A stretch of 64,000 nucleotides of DNA from Sodalinema lacuna_A (lineage in GTDB: Bacteria; Cyanobacteriota; Cyanobacteriia; Cyanobacteriales; Geitlerinemataceae), in the NCBI GenBank assembly GCA_900149785.2, contig FSSI02000011.1, positions 43,753-107,752 on the forward strand, given 5' to 3'. The notes beneath the pieces were generated by a model. The model was given only the letters and a program-made list of their open reading frames with translations, was not told where the DNA came from and searched no databases. Numbering within the stretch: the first letter of the stretch is position 1; each line of letters starts with the position of its first letter. The position numbers were made by a program, and so were the translations under genes. Below are positions 33,614-41,754 of this stretch, in pieces.

Positions 33614-33700
33614 TCTTGCCTTCTCCCCCCTCTTGCCTCTTGCCTATTGCCTCTTGCCTCTTGCCTTTTCTTCCCCTGTTCCCTATTCCCTGTTCCCTTC
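33614..33700. repeat. Double heptamer repeat block upstream of smc
   Basis: The block holds several TCTTGCC/CTATTGCC-type heptamers followed by CCCTGTT units (the reverse complement of GGGAACA). It fills the gap between the CHAT-like gene and smc and ends 10 bp before the smc ATG, where the ribosome-binding site should be. Confidence 0.9.
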
Positions 33701-33709
33701 TTCTCCCCC

Positions 33710-36700
33710 ATGGTTTACATCAAGGAAATCGAACTCACCAATTTTAAATCCTTTGGGGGAACCACCAGAGTCCCGTTCCGTCGGGAGTTCACGGTAATTT
33801 CGGGACCGAATGGTTCTGGGAAGTCTAATATCTTAGATGCCCTGTTGTTTTGTTTAGGAATCGCCTCGTCGAAAGGGATGCGAGCCGATCGCCTGCCGGA
33901 TTTGGTCAATCAACAGCAAAATAAACGCAAATCGACGGTGGAGGCCAGCGTCAGTGTCACCTTTGATTTGTCCCCTGAGGATCGCTTGTGGCAACGGGTG
34001 CAAGCTAATGAAACTCCCGAAGAGACTCCCGAAGAGACTCCTGATGAGACTCCCAATCAGAACGCCTCGGAAGACAACTCAACACCACAACATCGAGATT
34101 GGCGGGTCACGCGGCGACTGCGGGTGACACGGTCGGGAGGCTATACCTCACAATATGCCATCAATGGTGAAGTCTGTACCCTGGGCGAGTTACATGAACA
34201 ACTCAATGAGTTGCGCGTCTATCCCGAGGGCTATAACGTGGTGCTTCAGGGGGATGTCACCAGTATTATCTCCATGAACGCTCGGGAACGCCGGGAGATT
34301 ATCGATGAGTTGGCGGGGGTGGCGGCCTTCGATCGCAAAATTGATCGGGCCAAAGACAAATTCGCCGAAGTCGAGGAACGCGAAGATCGTTGTCGTATTG
34401 TCGAGAAAGAACTGACAACCCAACGCGATCGCCTGGCCGCCGATCGCCTCAAAGCCGAACAATATCAACGATTGCGCCAGGAATTGCAAGAAAAACAAGC
34501 CTGGGCGCGGGTGTTACAGTGGCAACAATTGCGTCAACGCCAAGAACAGATTGGGGAACAACTCGCGGCCGGCGATCGCACTCGGGGAGAACTCCAGGAG
34601 AGTCTGGCCCAACTCACCCAGACTCTGAAACAGGCCAGCGATGAACTGGATCTGTTAAACCAGCAAGTGAAGGCCTTGGGGGAAGATGAACTCTTGGCCC
34701 GTCAGTCAGAATTAGCCCGTCAGGACGCTGAACAGCAGCAACGCCAGCAACGACAACAGGAGTTGCAACAACACTGTCAGGAATTGCAGACGGCGATCGC
34801 GCAAACCGAGACGGCGATCGCTCAAACCCACCAGCAACAGGAGCAACTGCGGCAACAACAGCAACTGCTCGAAACCGACCAACTGCCCACCCTACGGGAG
34901 TCACGAGAATTGGCTCAAGGGGAACTCGAACGAGCGCGAGAGTCCGCCAACGCCCTCGCCGATCGCGCCCAGGCCTGGGTCCAACAACAAACTCAACTGC
35001 GTCAACAAACCGAAACCCTCCTAGGAACCCTAGAACCCCAACGCACCGAACAGGCCCAACTTCAGGAACGACTGGCTCAATTGGGAGAACAACTCAGCCA
35101 ACGAGAGACGGCGATCGCCCAACGAGAGAAGCAACTGCACGAGAGTCAACAAGACTATGACCAACTCCAGGAGTCCGAAACCAAGGCTCAGGAGCATTTG
35201 CAACAGCTCGAACGCACTAGCCAAGCCGCCGAAGAAGAATTGCAGATTCAGCAAGACACCCAAACCCGTCTCTTGCAGGAACAGCGGGACAAACAACGCC
35301 GCCTCGATAAGCTCGAAGCCCAAAACCAAGCCCTTCAGGAAGCCTCGGGCAGTTACGCCAGTCAAGTGGTGGAACAGTCAGGATTGAGCGGAGTCTGTGG
35401 GTTGGTATCCCAACTGGGACGGGTCGAGAGCGACGTGCAAATCGCCCTAGAAACGGCTGCCGGGGGACGATTGGGCTTTGTTGTCGTTGAAGATGATTTA
35501 GTCGCCTCTGCGGCGATTCAGCTTCTGAAAGAAAAACGGGCCGGGCGGGCGACTTTTTTACCCCTAAATAAGATTCGCGCCCCTCGGTTTCAGCGATCGC
35601 CTGAGGTGGAACGGAGTCCCGGTTTTATTGACTATGCCGTGAATCTGATTGATTGCGAGGAACGCTATGACAACATTTTTGCCTATGTGTTTGGCTCAAC
35701 GGTGGTCTTTAACACCTTAGACAATGCCCGTCGTCTGTTGGGGCAAGCGCGGATGGTAACCCTCGATGGGGAACTCCTCGAAGCCAGTGGGGCTATGACG
35801 GGGGGAAGTCAGCGGCGGGGATCGTCGCATCTGCATTTTGGCCATGTGGACACTGGGGAGTCGGCGGAAGTGAAGGGGTTGCGCGATCGCCTGCGACAGA
35901 TTGGCGAGATTCTCGAACGCTGTGAGGGGGAGATTTTGCGCTGGAGTAGTGAACTCAAGTTGGGGGCGAAGGCTCTGATGGAGGCGAAACAGCAACATCG
36001 GGAATTGCAGTTACGCCGGGAACGACTGGGGCAAGATATTGAGAGTTTACAGCAGCAACAAGAGCAGGGGCGATCGCAACAAACGAGCCAACGTCAGGAA
36101 CTCGACAGCAACCAGGCTCGTTTGACGCAACTGCAACAGGAACTCCCGCAACAGGAACAGCAATTGCAAGGTTTGCGAGAACAACTGGCGGAACTGGAGA
36201 AATCCCAAACCCACCAAGAATGGCAACAGTATCAACAAGAGATTCAACAGCGCGAAGAAATCCTGGCCCAACGCACCCGGAGTTTGCGAGACGCTGAAGA
36301 ACGGTTGCGGGAATTAGTCCGTCAACAGGAGCGATTGGCGGAGAAAACCCAGGAACGTCAGCAGCAGTTGGGGGAACTTCAGCATCGCCGTCAGGAGATT
36401 GAGCAGCAACAGCAGCAACTTGCCCAGCAATTAGAGGCATTAGAGGCCCAGATGGCTCAGACTCGTGCCAGTTTTGCTGAAATTGAGGCCAAATTGGGGG
36501 AAGAGAAACAGGCCCGCGATCGCGCCGAAGCCCGACTCCGGGAATTGCGCGTCAGCCAACAACAAACCGACTGGCGTTTACAGAAACTCCAAGAAACCCA
36601 AGACGGGCGAGTTGAACAACTCCAGCAAGTGCGCGAACAACTGCGGGAACAAGAGCAAGAACTCCCCAACCCGCTCCCCGAGGTTCCCCCCCAACTCAAA

Positions 36701-37393
36701 CTTGAGGCCTTAGACAAAGAACTCCGTAGCCTCGCCAAACGCATCGAAGCCATGGAACCGGTGAATATGTTGGCCCTAGAAGAATTTGAGCGCACCCAAG
36801 CTCGTTTGGAAGAACTGACTGAGAAACTGGCCATTCTGCAAGATGAACGGCAGGAGTTGCTATTACGCATTGAAAACTTCACCACCCTGCGTTTACGGGC
36901 GTTTAAAGAAGCCTTTGACGCAGTAAATGAGAATTTTGCCCAAATCTTCGCTGAACTGTCTCAGGGGGACGGACATCTGCAACTGAGCGACCCGGAGGAC
37001 CCGTTTAATGGTGGGTTGAACTTAGTGGCTCATCCCAAAGGCAAGCCGGTGCAACGATTGGCCTCGATGTCGGGAGGCGAGAAATCCCTAACGGCCTTGA
37101 GTTTTATCTTTGCCCTACAACGCTATCGTCCTTCCCCGTTTTACGCCTTTGACGAAGTGGATATGTTTCTCGACGGGGCAAATGTGGAACGATTAGCTAA
37201 AATGATTAAAAAGCAAGCCCAAGCCGCACAATTTATTGTGGTGAGTTTGCGTCGTCCGACCATTGCCGCTGCTGCGAGAACCATTGGTGTCACCCAAGCG
37301 CGGGGTGCTTATACCCAAGTCTTGGGACTGACGTTGCAACAGCAACGACCCACAGAACACCAAGAATCTCTCTCGCCAGAGCGATCGGTCTGA
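33710..37393 (+). CDS. smc: Chromosome segregation protein SMC
   Basis: This is 1227 residues from ATG 33710; upstream codons in the same frame are only translated repeat. It has the ABC head halves with Walker A GPNGSGKSNILDALLF near the start and, at the C-terminus, signature MSGGEKSLTALSF with Walker B YAFDEVDMFLDGAN. Two long glutamine-rich coiled coils (about 170-500 and 680-1010) flank a hinge (about 510-660; SGVCGLVSQLG, GRLGFVVVEDD). SMC organises the chromosome with ScpA/ScpB, whose genes are not nearby. The N-terminal head carries an EETP repeat (34011-34056, about residues 101-117) not usual for the family. Confidence 0.95.
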   Translation: MVYIKEIELTNFKSFGGTTRVPFRREFTVISGPNGSGKSNILDALLFCLGIASSKGMRADRLPDLVNQQQNKRKSTVEASVSVTFDLSPEDRLWQRVQANETPEETPEETPDETPNQNASEDNSTPQHRDWRVTRRLRVTRSGGYTSQYAINGEVCTLGELHEQLNELRVYPEGYNVVLQGDVTSIISMNARERREIIDELAGVAAFDRKIDRAKDKFAEVEEREDRCRIVEKELTTQRDRLAADRLKAEQYQRLRQELQEKQAWARVLQWQQLRQRQEQIGEQLAAGDRTRGELQESLAQLTQTLKQASDELDLLNQQVKALGEDELLARQSELARQDAEQQQRQQRQQELQQHCQELQTAIAQTETAIAQTHQQQEQLRQQQQLLETDQLPTLRESRELAQGELERARESANALADRAQAWVQQQTQLRQQTETLLGTLEPQRTEQAQLQERLAQLGEQLSQRETAIAQREKQLHESQQDYDQLQESETKAQEHLQQLERTSQAAEEELQIQQDTQTRLLQEQRDKQRRLDKLEAQNQALQEASGSYASQVVEQSGLSGVCGLVSQLGRVESDVQIALETAAGGRLGFVVVEDDLVASAAIQLLKEKRAGRATFLPLNKIRAPRFQRSPEVERSPGFIDYAVNLIDCEERYDNIFAYVFGSTVVFNTLDNARRLLGQARMVTLDGELLEASGAMTGGSQRRGSSHLHFGHVDTGESAEVKGLRDRLRQIGEILERCEGEILRWSSELKLGAKALMEAKQQHRELQLRRERLGQDIESLQQQQEQGRSQQTSQRQELDSNQARLTQLQQELPQQEQQLQGLREQLAELEKSQTHQEWQQYQQEIQQREEILAQRTRSLRDAEERLRELVRQQERLAEKTQERQQQLGELQHRRQEIEQQQQQLAQQLEALEAQMAQTRASFAEIEAKLGEEKQARDRAEARLRELRVSQQQTDWRLQKLQETQDGRVEQLQQVREQLREQEQELPNPLPEVPPQLKLEALDKELRSLAKRIEAMEPVNMLALEEFERTQARLEELTEKLAILQDERQELLLRIENFTTLRLRAFKEAFDAVNENFAQIFAELSQGDGHLQLSDPEDPFNGGLNLVAHPKGKPVQRLASMSGGEKSLTALSFIFALQRYRPSPFYAFDEVDMFLDGANVERLAKMIKKQAQAAQFIVVSLRRPTIAAAARTIGVTQARGAYTQVLGLTLQQQRPTEHQESLSPERSV

Positions 37394-37440
37394 TAGTACA
37401 GTATATTAACCAGGATTCGACTCGTAGGATTCCATCTAGA

Positions 37441-38451
37441 ATGACATCCGAACACATCCGTCAACGCTCCGATCTGTTAGGAACCCAAGTCATCACCCGC
37501 GACGGCGGGAGGCGGCTCGGAGTCGTCAGCCAAATTTGGGTAGATATCGATCGCCGAGAAGTCGTCGCCCTCGGAATGCGAGATAATATCCTGGCGGTGG
37601 CTGGGTTGCCCCGTTACATGCAGCTCGATCGCATCCGCCAGATTGGTGATGTCATCCTAGTCGATACCGACGAAGTCATCGAAGACGATCTCGATGTTGA
37701 GATGTACAGCACCATCATCAACAGCGAGGTGATTACGGAAGTCGGCGAACTCCTCGGTAAAGTGCGAGGCTTCAAGTTCGACACCCGCGATGGCAAAGTC
37801 GTCTCCATCATTGTCGCCTCGATTGGCATTCCCCAAATTCCCGAACAACTGCTGAGTACCTATGAACTCCCCATTGAGGAGATTGTCAGTAGTGGCCCGA
37901 ATCGTCTGATTGTCTTTGAAGGGGCAGAAGAACGGTTGACTCAGTTATCCGTTGGCGTGATGGAGCGTTTAGGGTTAGGGAGTGCGCCCTGGGAACGGGA
38001 AGAAGAAGAAGAGTTTTACACCCCCACCGCTCGTCCCGAAAATCAGTTAGGCAGTGGGATTCCCACCGCTCCCCCAGAGCCACGCCGTCGGGCGGTGCAA
38101 GCTCCCGTCGAGCAGCAATGGGATGAAGACGAGTGGACGCAACCGGAACCCGAACCTCTCTACGAGCCAGAACCTGAGCCGGTGTATGTGGAGTACGAGG
38201 AGCCGGAGACGGAAAACTGGAGTGAAACGACACGCAATCCTTACGAGCCGCCCTATGAGCCGGAGCCGTACCGGGAGGAACAGGTGTATGAGGAAGCCGA
38301 GTATCCTGACTATTCTCAACCGGTAGAATACGAAGACATTGAAGCTGACGCTTGGTCTGAGGAAGAGGATTCTCGGGTGTATGACCCCCCGAAGGTCAAT
38401 ATCCCTCAGAAGAGCAAACAGCCGGAGTATGAGGAAGAGGCCGGATATTAG
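37441..38451 (+). CDS. PRC-barrel domain protein with acidic repeat tail
   Basis: This 336-residue protein has two PRC-barrel domains (about 8-80: LGTQVITRDGGRRLGVVSQI; about 92-160: VITEVGELLGKVRGFKFDTR), then a long acidic, proline-rich disordered tail (EPEPLYEPEPEPVYVEYEEP) that is Tyr/Glu-rich to the end. PRC barrels bind proteins or RNA and occur in photosynthetic reaction-centre and ribosome-maturation proteins; tandem forms are common in cyanobacteria without a known role. It follows smc by 47 bp on the same strand, so both may share a transcript. A hairpin at 38460-38487 follows. Confidence 0.85.
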   Translation: MTSEHIRQRSDLLGTQVITRDGGRRLGVVSQIWVDIDRREVVALGMRDNILAVAGLPRYMQLDRIRQIGDVILVDTDEVIEDDLDVEMYSTIINSEVITEVGELLGKVRGFKFDTRDGKVVSIIVASIGIPQIPEQLLSTYELPIEEIVSSGPNRLIVFEGAEERLTQLSVGVMERLGLGSAPWEREEEEEFYTPTARPENQLGSGIPTAPPEPRRRAVQAPVEQQWDEDEWTQPEPEPLYEPEPEPVYVEYEEPETENWSETTRNPYEPPYEPEPYREEQVYEEAEYPDYSQPVEYEDIEADAWSEEEDSRVYDPPKVNIPQKSKQPEYEEEAGY

Positions 38452-38459
38452 GGGTCCTC

Positions 38460-38487
38460 TCGTGTCATGGCTCCAGCCGTGACACGA
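38460..38487 (+). terminator. Hairpin after the PRC-barrel gene
   Basis: A stem of 12 base pairs with one mismatch (TCGTGTCA.GGCT against AGCC.TGACACGA) closes over a 2-nt loop, 9 bp after the stop. No T-run follows. Part of its sequence (CGTGTCATGGCTC) recurs at 39243-39255 in the exbB-exbD gap. Confidence 0.55.
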
Positions 38488-38528
38488 CTCCTGGATGCTC
38501 TAACTCCCTATTCACGGAGGCTAAGGGA

Positions 38529-39191
38529 TTGAACTCAAACATTTTTACATCGAGTGGTATTGTTGCCATCCCCCTGCTGCTGTTCTCCATCCTGTCCCTC
38601 GCCTTAATCGCAGAACGCTGTTACTTTTGGCTCCGCATCTTGCGCCGACAGGATACGGTGCTGAAACGGATTTTTCAAGTCCTCGAATCGGATTGGTATT
38701 CTGCAATTAAGATTCTTAAAAGAAACGTGCAATTTCCCATTTGTCGCATTTTTTTAGAAGCCTTGGAATTAGAGGCGGCGACTGTTGAGGAGTTTCAAAT
38801 TGCCCTAGAAACCGCCGCCCGAGCCGAGGTTCCTGTCCTACGGCGGTTTAATACGGTGTTTGATACGATTGTCGCTGTATCTCCCTTATTGGGGTTATTA
38901 GGGACGGTATTGGGGCTAATGACCTCCTTTGCCTCTCTGAGACTTGGGGATGTCAGCCAGAGTGATACCATCGGCGTCACCGGCGGAATTAGTGAAGCGC
39001 TGGGATCGACAGTATTGGGTTTGGTGGTGGCGATTGTTACGTTGTTATTTTCCAATGCCTTTCGGAGTTTTTACCGTCGTCAAATTGCCTTAATTGAAGA
39101 GTATAGCGGACGGTTAGAGCTAATGTTTAGGAAGCTAGAACGTCCGGCGGTTTCAAAGGCGGCGGTTTCAAAGGTTAAGCGGGATAGTTAG
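38529..39191 (+). CDS. exbB: MotA/TolQ/ExbB proton channel family protein
   Basis: This 220-residue inner-membrane protein has three hydrophobic segments: near the N-terminus (IVAIPLLLFSILSLALIAER), the conserved proton-channel segment FDTIVAVSPLLGLLGTVLGL, and ALGSTVLGLVVAIVTLLFSN. With ExbD it converts the proton gradient to force for outer-membrane transport or envelope upkeep. The start is TTG 38529 behind GGAGG. exbD follows on the same strand after 179 bp. No TonB gene is visible. Confidence 0.88.
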   Translation: MNSNIFTSSGIVAIPLLLFSILSLALIAERCYFWLRILRRQDTVLKRIFQVLESDWYSAIKILKRNVQFPICRIFLEALELEAATVEEFQIALETAARAEVPVLRRFNTVFDTIVAVSPLLGLLGTVLGLMTSFASLRLGDVSQSDTIGVTGGISEALGSTVLGLVVAIVTLLFSNAFRSFYRRQIALIEEYSGRLELMFRKLERPAVSKAAVSKVKRDS

Positions 39192-39260
39192 CATGGCTGA
39201 TGTGACAGAAGTGTCCTGGCTCGTTCCCCCTCGTTTCCCCCTCGTGTCATGGCTCAAGCC

Positions 39261-39288
39261 GTAGGGGCGAAAAATTTTTCGCCCCTAC
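39261..39288. repeat. Perfect 28-bp palindrome of the GTAGGGGCG type
   Basis: The arms GTAGGGGCGAAAAA and TTTTTCGCCCCTAC are perfect reverse complements with no loop. It lies between exbB and exbD, 83 bp before the exbD ATG. Similar arms occur at 8266-8291 and 62085-62118, so this is a dispersed hairpin repeat. Confidence 0.95.
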
Positions 39289-39370
39289 AATTTTGTATCA
39301 AATGCAACAAATCACACCGTATATCCTGAAGACCCATCTTGATTGCTTTGACCTCCAACGCCAAGATTCG

Positions 39371-39811
39371 ATGAAACTTTTAAACGACGATGTAGATGTC
39401 CCGGCACAAATTAACATTGTCTCGGCCATTGATGTCATTTTTGCAATTTTGGCATTCTTTATTATTTCGAGTTTATTTTTATCTCGAAATGAAGGATTAC
39501 CCGTCAACTTACCCCAAGCACAACAGTCGGAAATACAACAAGACACCCGTATTACGGTTTCGGTGACGGCTGAGGGAGAGATTCGCGTCAATGATGAGGT
39601 GGTCACCCTAGAGACGTTACCCGAGAGCGTTGCGCGGGTGATGGAAGCCTCAGACAGTACTTTAGTGGTTTTGAATGCGGATGAGTCGATCTCTCATGGT
39701 CAGGCGATCGCCGTGATGGATCGCTTACGTCAGATTCCCAACCTACGGATGGCGATCGCCACTACCTCTCAATCCCCATCTGGACAGACATCAGAAGACT
39801 CTGGTCAATAA
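39371..39811 (+). CDS. exbD: ExbD/TolR biopolymer transport protein
   Basis: This 146-residue protein starts MKLLNDDVDVPAQINIVSAI, with one membrane segment (IDVIFAILAFFIISSLFL) carrying the key Asp, and a periplasmic domain (TRITVSVTAEGEIRVNDEVV, ALNADESI-type VVLNADESISHGQAIAVMDR). It partners the ExbB channel at 38529-39191. I chose ATG 39371; codons upstream in frame (39293) lack family similarity. Its last codons overlap the convergent uma2 gene by 7 bp. Confidence 0.88.
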   Translation: MKLLNDDVDVPAQINIVSAIDVIFAILAFFIISSLFLSRNEGLPVNLPQAQQSEIQQDTRITVSVTAEGEIRVNDEVVTLETLPESVARVMEASDSTLVVLNADESISHGQAIAVMDRLRQIPNLRMAIATTSQSPSGQTSEDSGQ

Positions 39812-40428
39812 TCATCATCCGCCTGGGATGTCAACTGGACATTGTCATACAGCACGGACAACTCCAGTTCAAAATCAAGACTCTCCAGCCGGAACCGTTC
39901 CCCCGCCTCATACTGAGCATAGCCCCACATCCGACCCTCATCACCTCGCCGGTAGAGTTCCACCGTCATCGACTGGGAATCGACTAACACATACTCCTGC
40001 ACACTCGGAATTTGACGATAGCATTTTAGTTTTGTACTGCGATCGCCCGCCGCCGTACTCGGAGACAACACCTCTACAATCACCGTAGGATGTTTCACCG
40101 ACCTTTGAGCCTGTAAATCCTCCGCATCACAAGTCACCACTAAATCAGGGTAAAAATAGCGTTCGTTCTTACTGTCCTCAACCTTGACATCAGACACATT
40201 CGCTCGACAGCCTCGTTCCCGCAAAAACGGCCTCAAGGCACTGTAAAAGTTGAGGGCAATGTCATTATGAGCAATGTCATTATCGACAATGTCATTGTGA
40301 GGAATAGTCTCCCCCATCATCGCTATAATTTCGCCATCGATGTACTCGTAGCGATAGTCCTGCTGGGCCTCCCAATCTAAATACTCTTGGGGAGTCAGGC
40401 GTGGGGGGAAATCCGGTTGGGCAATCAT
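39805..40428 (-). CDS. Uma2 family putative endonuclease
   Basis: This 207-residue Uma2/DUF820 protein of the PD-(D/E)xK nuclease fold, a family greatly expanded in cyanobacteria, shows LTPQEYLDWEAQQDYRYEYI at the start, PDLVVTCD (the PD motif), HPTVIVEVLSPSTAAGDR with the catalytic Glu, and KLKCYRQIPSVQEYVLVD. The biological role of the family is unknown. A 15-bp in-frame tandem repeat (40257-40301) expands HNDIA into HNDIVDNDIAHNDIA. Its 5' 93 bp and upstream region belong to direct repeat A. Confidence 0.88.
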   Translation of the reverse strand: MIAQPDFPPRLTPQEYLDWEAQQDYRYEYIDGEIIAMMGETIPHNDIVDNDIAHNDIALNFYSALRPFLRERGCRANVSDVKVEDSKNERYFYPDLVVTCDAEDLQAQRSVKHPTVIVEVLSPSTAAGDRSTKLKCYRQIPSVQEYVLVDSQSMTVELYRRGDEGRMWGYAQYEAGERFRLESLDFELELSVLYDNVQLTSQADDDY

Positions 40429-40610
40429 GGGGAGTCCTCCGTAGTGGATTCAGAGACGGTGTAGAGCGAGTCCAGACCCCTGAGGCCAGAGGTCTGGGCT
40501 ATCTTCAATCTAGCAAATCCCTTAATGCAGGAAGTGGCGTACTCCCGTGAACACCATCACCACCCCTAACTCATTGGCTGCCGCGATGGAATCCTTATCC
40601 CGGATACTGC
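40336..40610. repeat. Direct repeat A (275 bp), copy of the purH-uma2 junction
   Basis: 275 bp that recur at 41662-41936 with a constant offset of 1326 bp and only scattered substitutions. The repeat contains the first 31 codons of uma2, the uma2 upstream region and the last 28 codons of purH. Here the uma2 side is the intact gene and the purH side is a stump. The two copies bracket 1051 bp of other DNA (40611-41661). Confidence 0.95.
40522..40610 (-). pseudogene. purH: purH 3'-end fragment in direct repeat A
   Basis: The minus strand reads SIRDKDSIAAANELGVVMVF TGVRHFLH and stop, matching the last 28 residues of PurH at 41848-43395. It breaks off at 40610 and has no start. It is a by-product of the duplication, not a gene. 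Confidence 0.92.
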
Positions 40611-40656
40611 ATTAAAAGTTTACAAAAGAACAGAACTATTTAGGAAAACCTCATCC

Positions 40657-40813
40657 CTAAACCCATCGCAAATAAACCACTAACCCCGGCAACAAACCCT
40701 ACCCTGCCAGCGTTTCTGGGTCATCTAAACACTGCTATCGACTCTCCCGGACAATAGCGGTAAACCCGTCGTGCATCTGGGTCAAGTAACCACCCCAGTC
40801 GAGCGCCATTATC
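40657..40813 (-). pseudogene. Decayed 3' end of a second, different Uma2 gene
   Basis: The minus strand encodes LDNGARLGWLLDPDARRVYR and on to SIAVF, then after a frameshift DDPETLAG, a stop, and GLLPGLVVYLRWV. This is the recognisable C-terminal part of a typical Uma2 protein (NGARLGWLIDP...LPGF). It carries at least one frameshift and one internal stop. Its sequence type differs from the intact uma2 next door, so it is not a copy of that gene. It lies just downstream of the unknown gene at 40850-41290. Confidence 0.75.
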
Positions 40814-40849
40814 GAGGTTTCATCGCTTAGGTTTAAGGTGGAGTCTAGG

Positions 40850-41290
40850 TTAAGGGTAATCATGATTGATCGCTGTGGCTAAAGGTGAATCGGTTAAAGA
40901 CTCAATTGAGAGCGATCGCGCGATCGCCTGAATTTTATGATTCCCTCCGATATCAAAAAATAGGTGCATCCACTCCGAAGCCGCAAGAGAACGTTGTGCA
41001 AGCCAAGGAGAGGGAGTCACTTGACCCCATCCCACAATCGTACCGAGATGTGTCGGTGTTTGAAGGTCTCCGTTGAAAGTTGGCTGCATTTGGATATCTA
41101 AGTGAATACAGCCATTGAGAATAAGTTTTAGGGGCTGATCCCCCGAGGCCACATCCGTCGTTATTTCCCGATCATTGAGGTTCCAGTAATAGTTCAGATG
41201 CAGGACATAATTATAAGGAAGCTGCCAACCCATGCCGAGTAATTCAGCTTCGGTAAAGTCATACTGTTGCCAGACCTCGTCAAATTGCAT
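40850..41290 (-). CDS. Unknown protein, possible immunity/antitoxin partner
   Basis: This encodes 146 residues, soluble and acidic, rich in Trp and aromatic residues (FDEVWQQYDFTEAELLGMGW, LPYNYVLHLNYYWNLND, LKLILNGCIHLDIQMQPTF, WMHLFFDIGGNHKIQAIARS). No domain is recognised. The beta-rich pattern resembles small immunity proteins in general style, which is only an impression. It starts 23 bp after the 107-residue gene at 41314-41637 on the same strand, so the two form a pair, inside the block bounded by the 275-bp direct repeats. Confidence 0.65.
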   Translation of the reverse strand: MQFDEVWQQYDFTEAELLGMGWQLPYNYVLHLNYYWNLNDREITTDVASGDQPLKLILNGCIHLDIQMQPTFNGDLQTPTHLGTIVGWGQVTPSPWLAQRSLAASEWMHLFFDIGGNHKIQAIARSLSIESLTDSPLATAINHDYP

Positions 41291-41313
41291 AATGTTTGGG
41301 AGGATTGAGAAAA

Positions 41314-41637
41314 TTAGTTGGAAATCAGGAGAAAATGTGTTTCTCTCCGAGTGCCGGGTTGACCTAATTCATTCAGCGGTTGCTCACCCGGTCCGCCGCC
41401 CCCAGGACCATTATAAACTCGGGCATAACAGGTACCATCCGGTTTGGTCATGATTCTAACGCTGCATTGAGATCCGGGATTGCTCCAGATATGACCCTGA
41501 CCACTTTTTGAGCCGCCCCGTGCTGCGATCGCAGTCCAAGCTGAAGCCATGAGTTTTGTTTCTAAGGTGGTTTTATCAATGCCTTCTATCAGGAGAGCAA
41601 GGACATCCAACGCGGTGATAAGACGATCAGAGGACAT
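41314..41637 (-). CDS. Unknown protein, possible small toxin-like partner
   Basis: This encodes 107 residues. A helical N-terminus (LITALDVLALLIEGIDKTTL, LMASAWTAIAARGG) is followed by a compact C-terminal part: HIWSNPGSQCSVRIMTKPDG, CYARVYNGPGGGGPGEQPLN, LGQPGTRRETHFLLI. I cannot assign a family. The short Gly/Arg/His-rich end reads like a catalytic tail from a polymorphic toxin, but that is a guess. It begins 3 bp after the stop of the truncated uma2 leader (41641-41754), so translation is probably coupled to that leader. Confidence 0.6.
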   Translation of the reverse strand: MSSDRLITALDVLALLIEGIDKTTLETKLMASAWTAIAARGGSKSGQGHIWSNPGSQCSVRIMTKPDGTCYARVYNGPGGGGPGEQPLNELGQPGTRRETHFLLISN

Positions 41638-41640
41638 CGT

Positions 41641-41754
41641 TTAAGACATCGATTTCATTGAATCGATATACTCGTAGCGATAGTCCTGCTGGGCCTCCCA
41701 ATCTAAATACTCTTGGGGGCTAAGGCCTGAAGGAAGATCCGGTTGGGCAATCAT
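41641..41754 (-). pseudogene. Truncated uma2 5' end (37 codons) acting as a leader
   Basis: Starting at the same ATG context as the intact uma2, the minus strand reads MIAQPDLPSGLSPQEYLDWE, then AQQDYRYEYID, before leaving homology at 41662 and stopping at 41641. It keeps the uma2 upstream region and ribosome-binding context. The next gene starts 3 bp after the stop, so this fragment may drive expression of the 107-residue gene. Confidence 0.8.

Noticed and set aside
33647..33709. N-terminal extension of SMC from an upstream ATG
   Set aside because: The extra 21 codons are translated heptamer repeats; SMC proteins begin at the VYIKEIELTNFKSF segment.
35955..36440. 161-codon minus-strand open frame rich in Pro, Val and Ala
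   Set aside because: It is antisense to the glutamine-rich coiled coil of smc, where low-complexity coding easily leaves the other strand open.
40735..40863. 42-codon minus-strand frame overlapping the end of the 146-residue gene
   Set aside because: The alternative frame over most of it reads as a decayed Uma2 C-terminus, which explains the sequence better.
41314..41637. Naming the 107-residue protein as a specific known toxin family
   Set aside because: No motif could be matched with confidence; only the paired layout and general style suggest a toxin.
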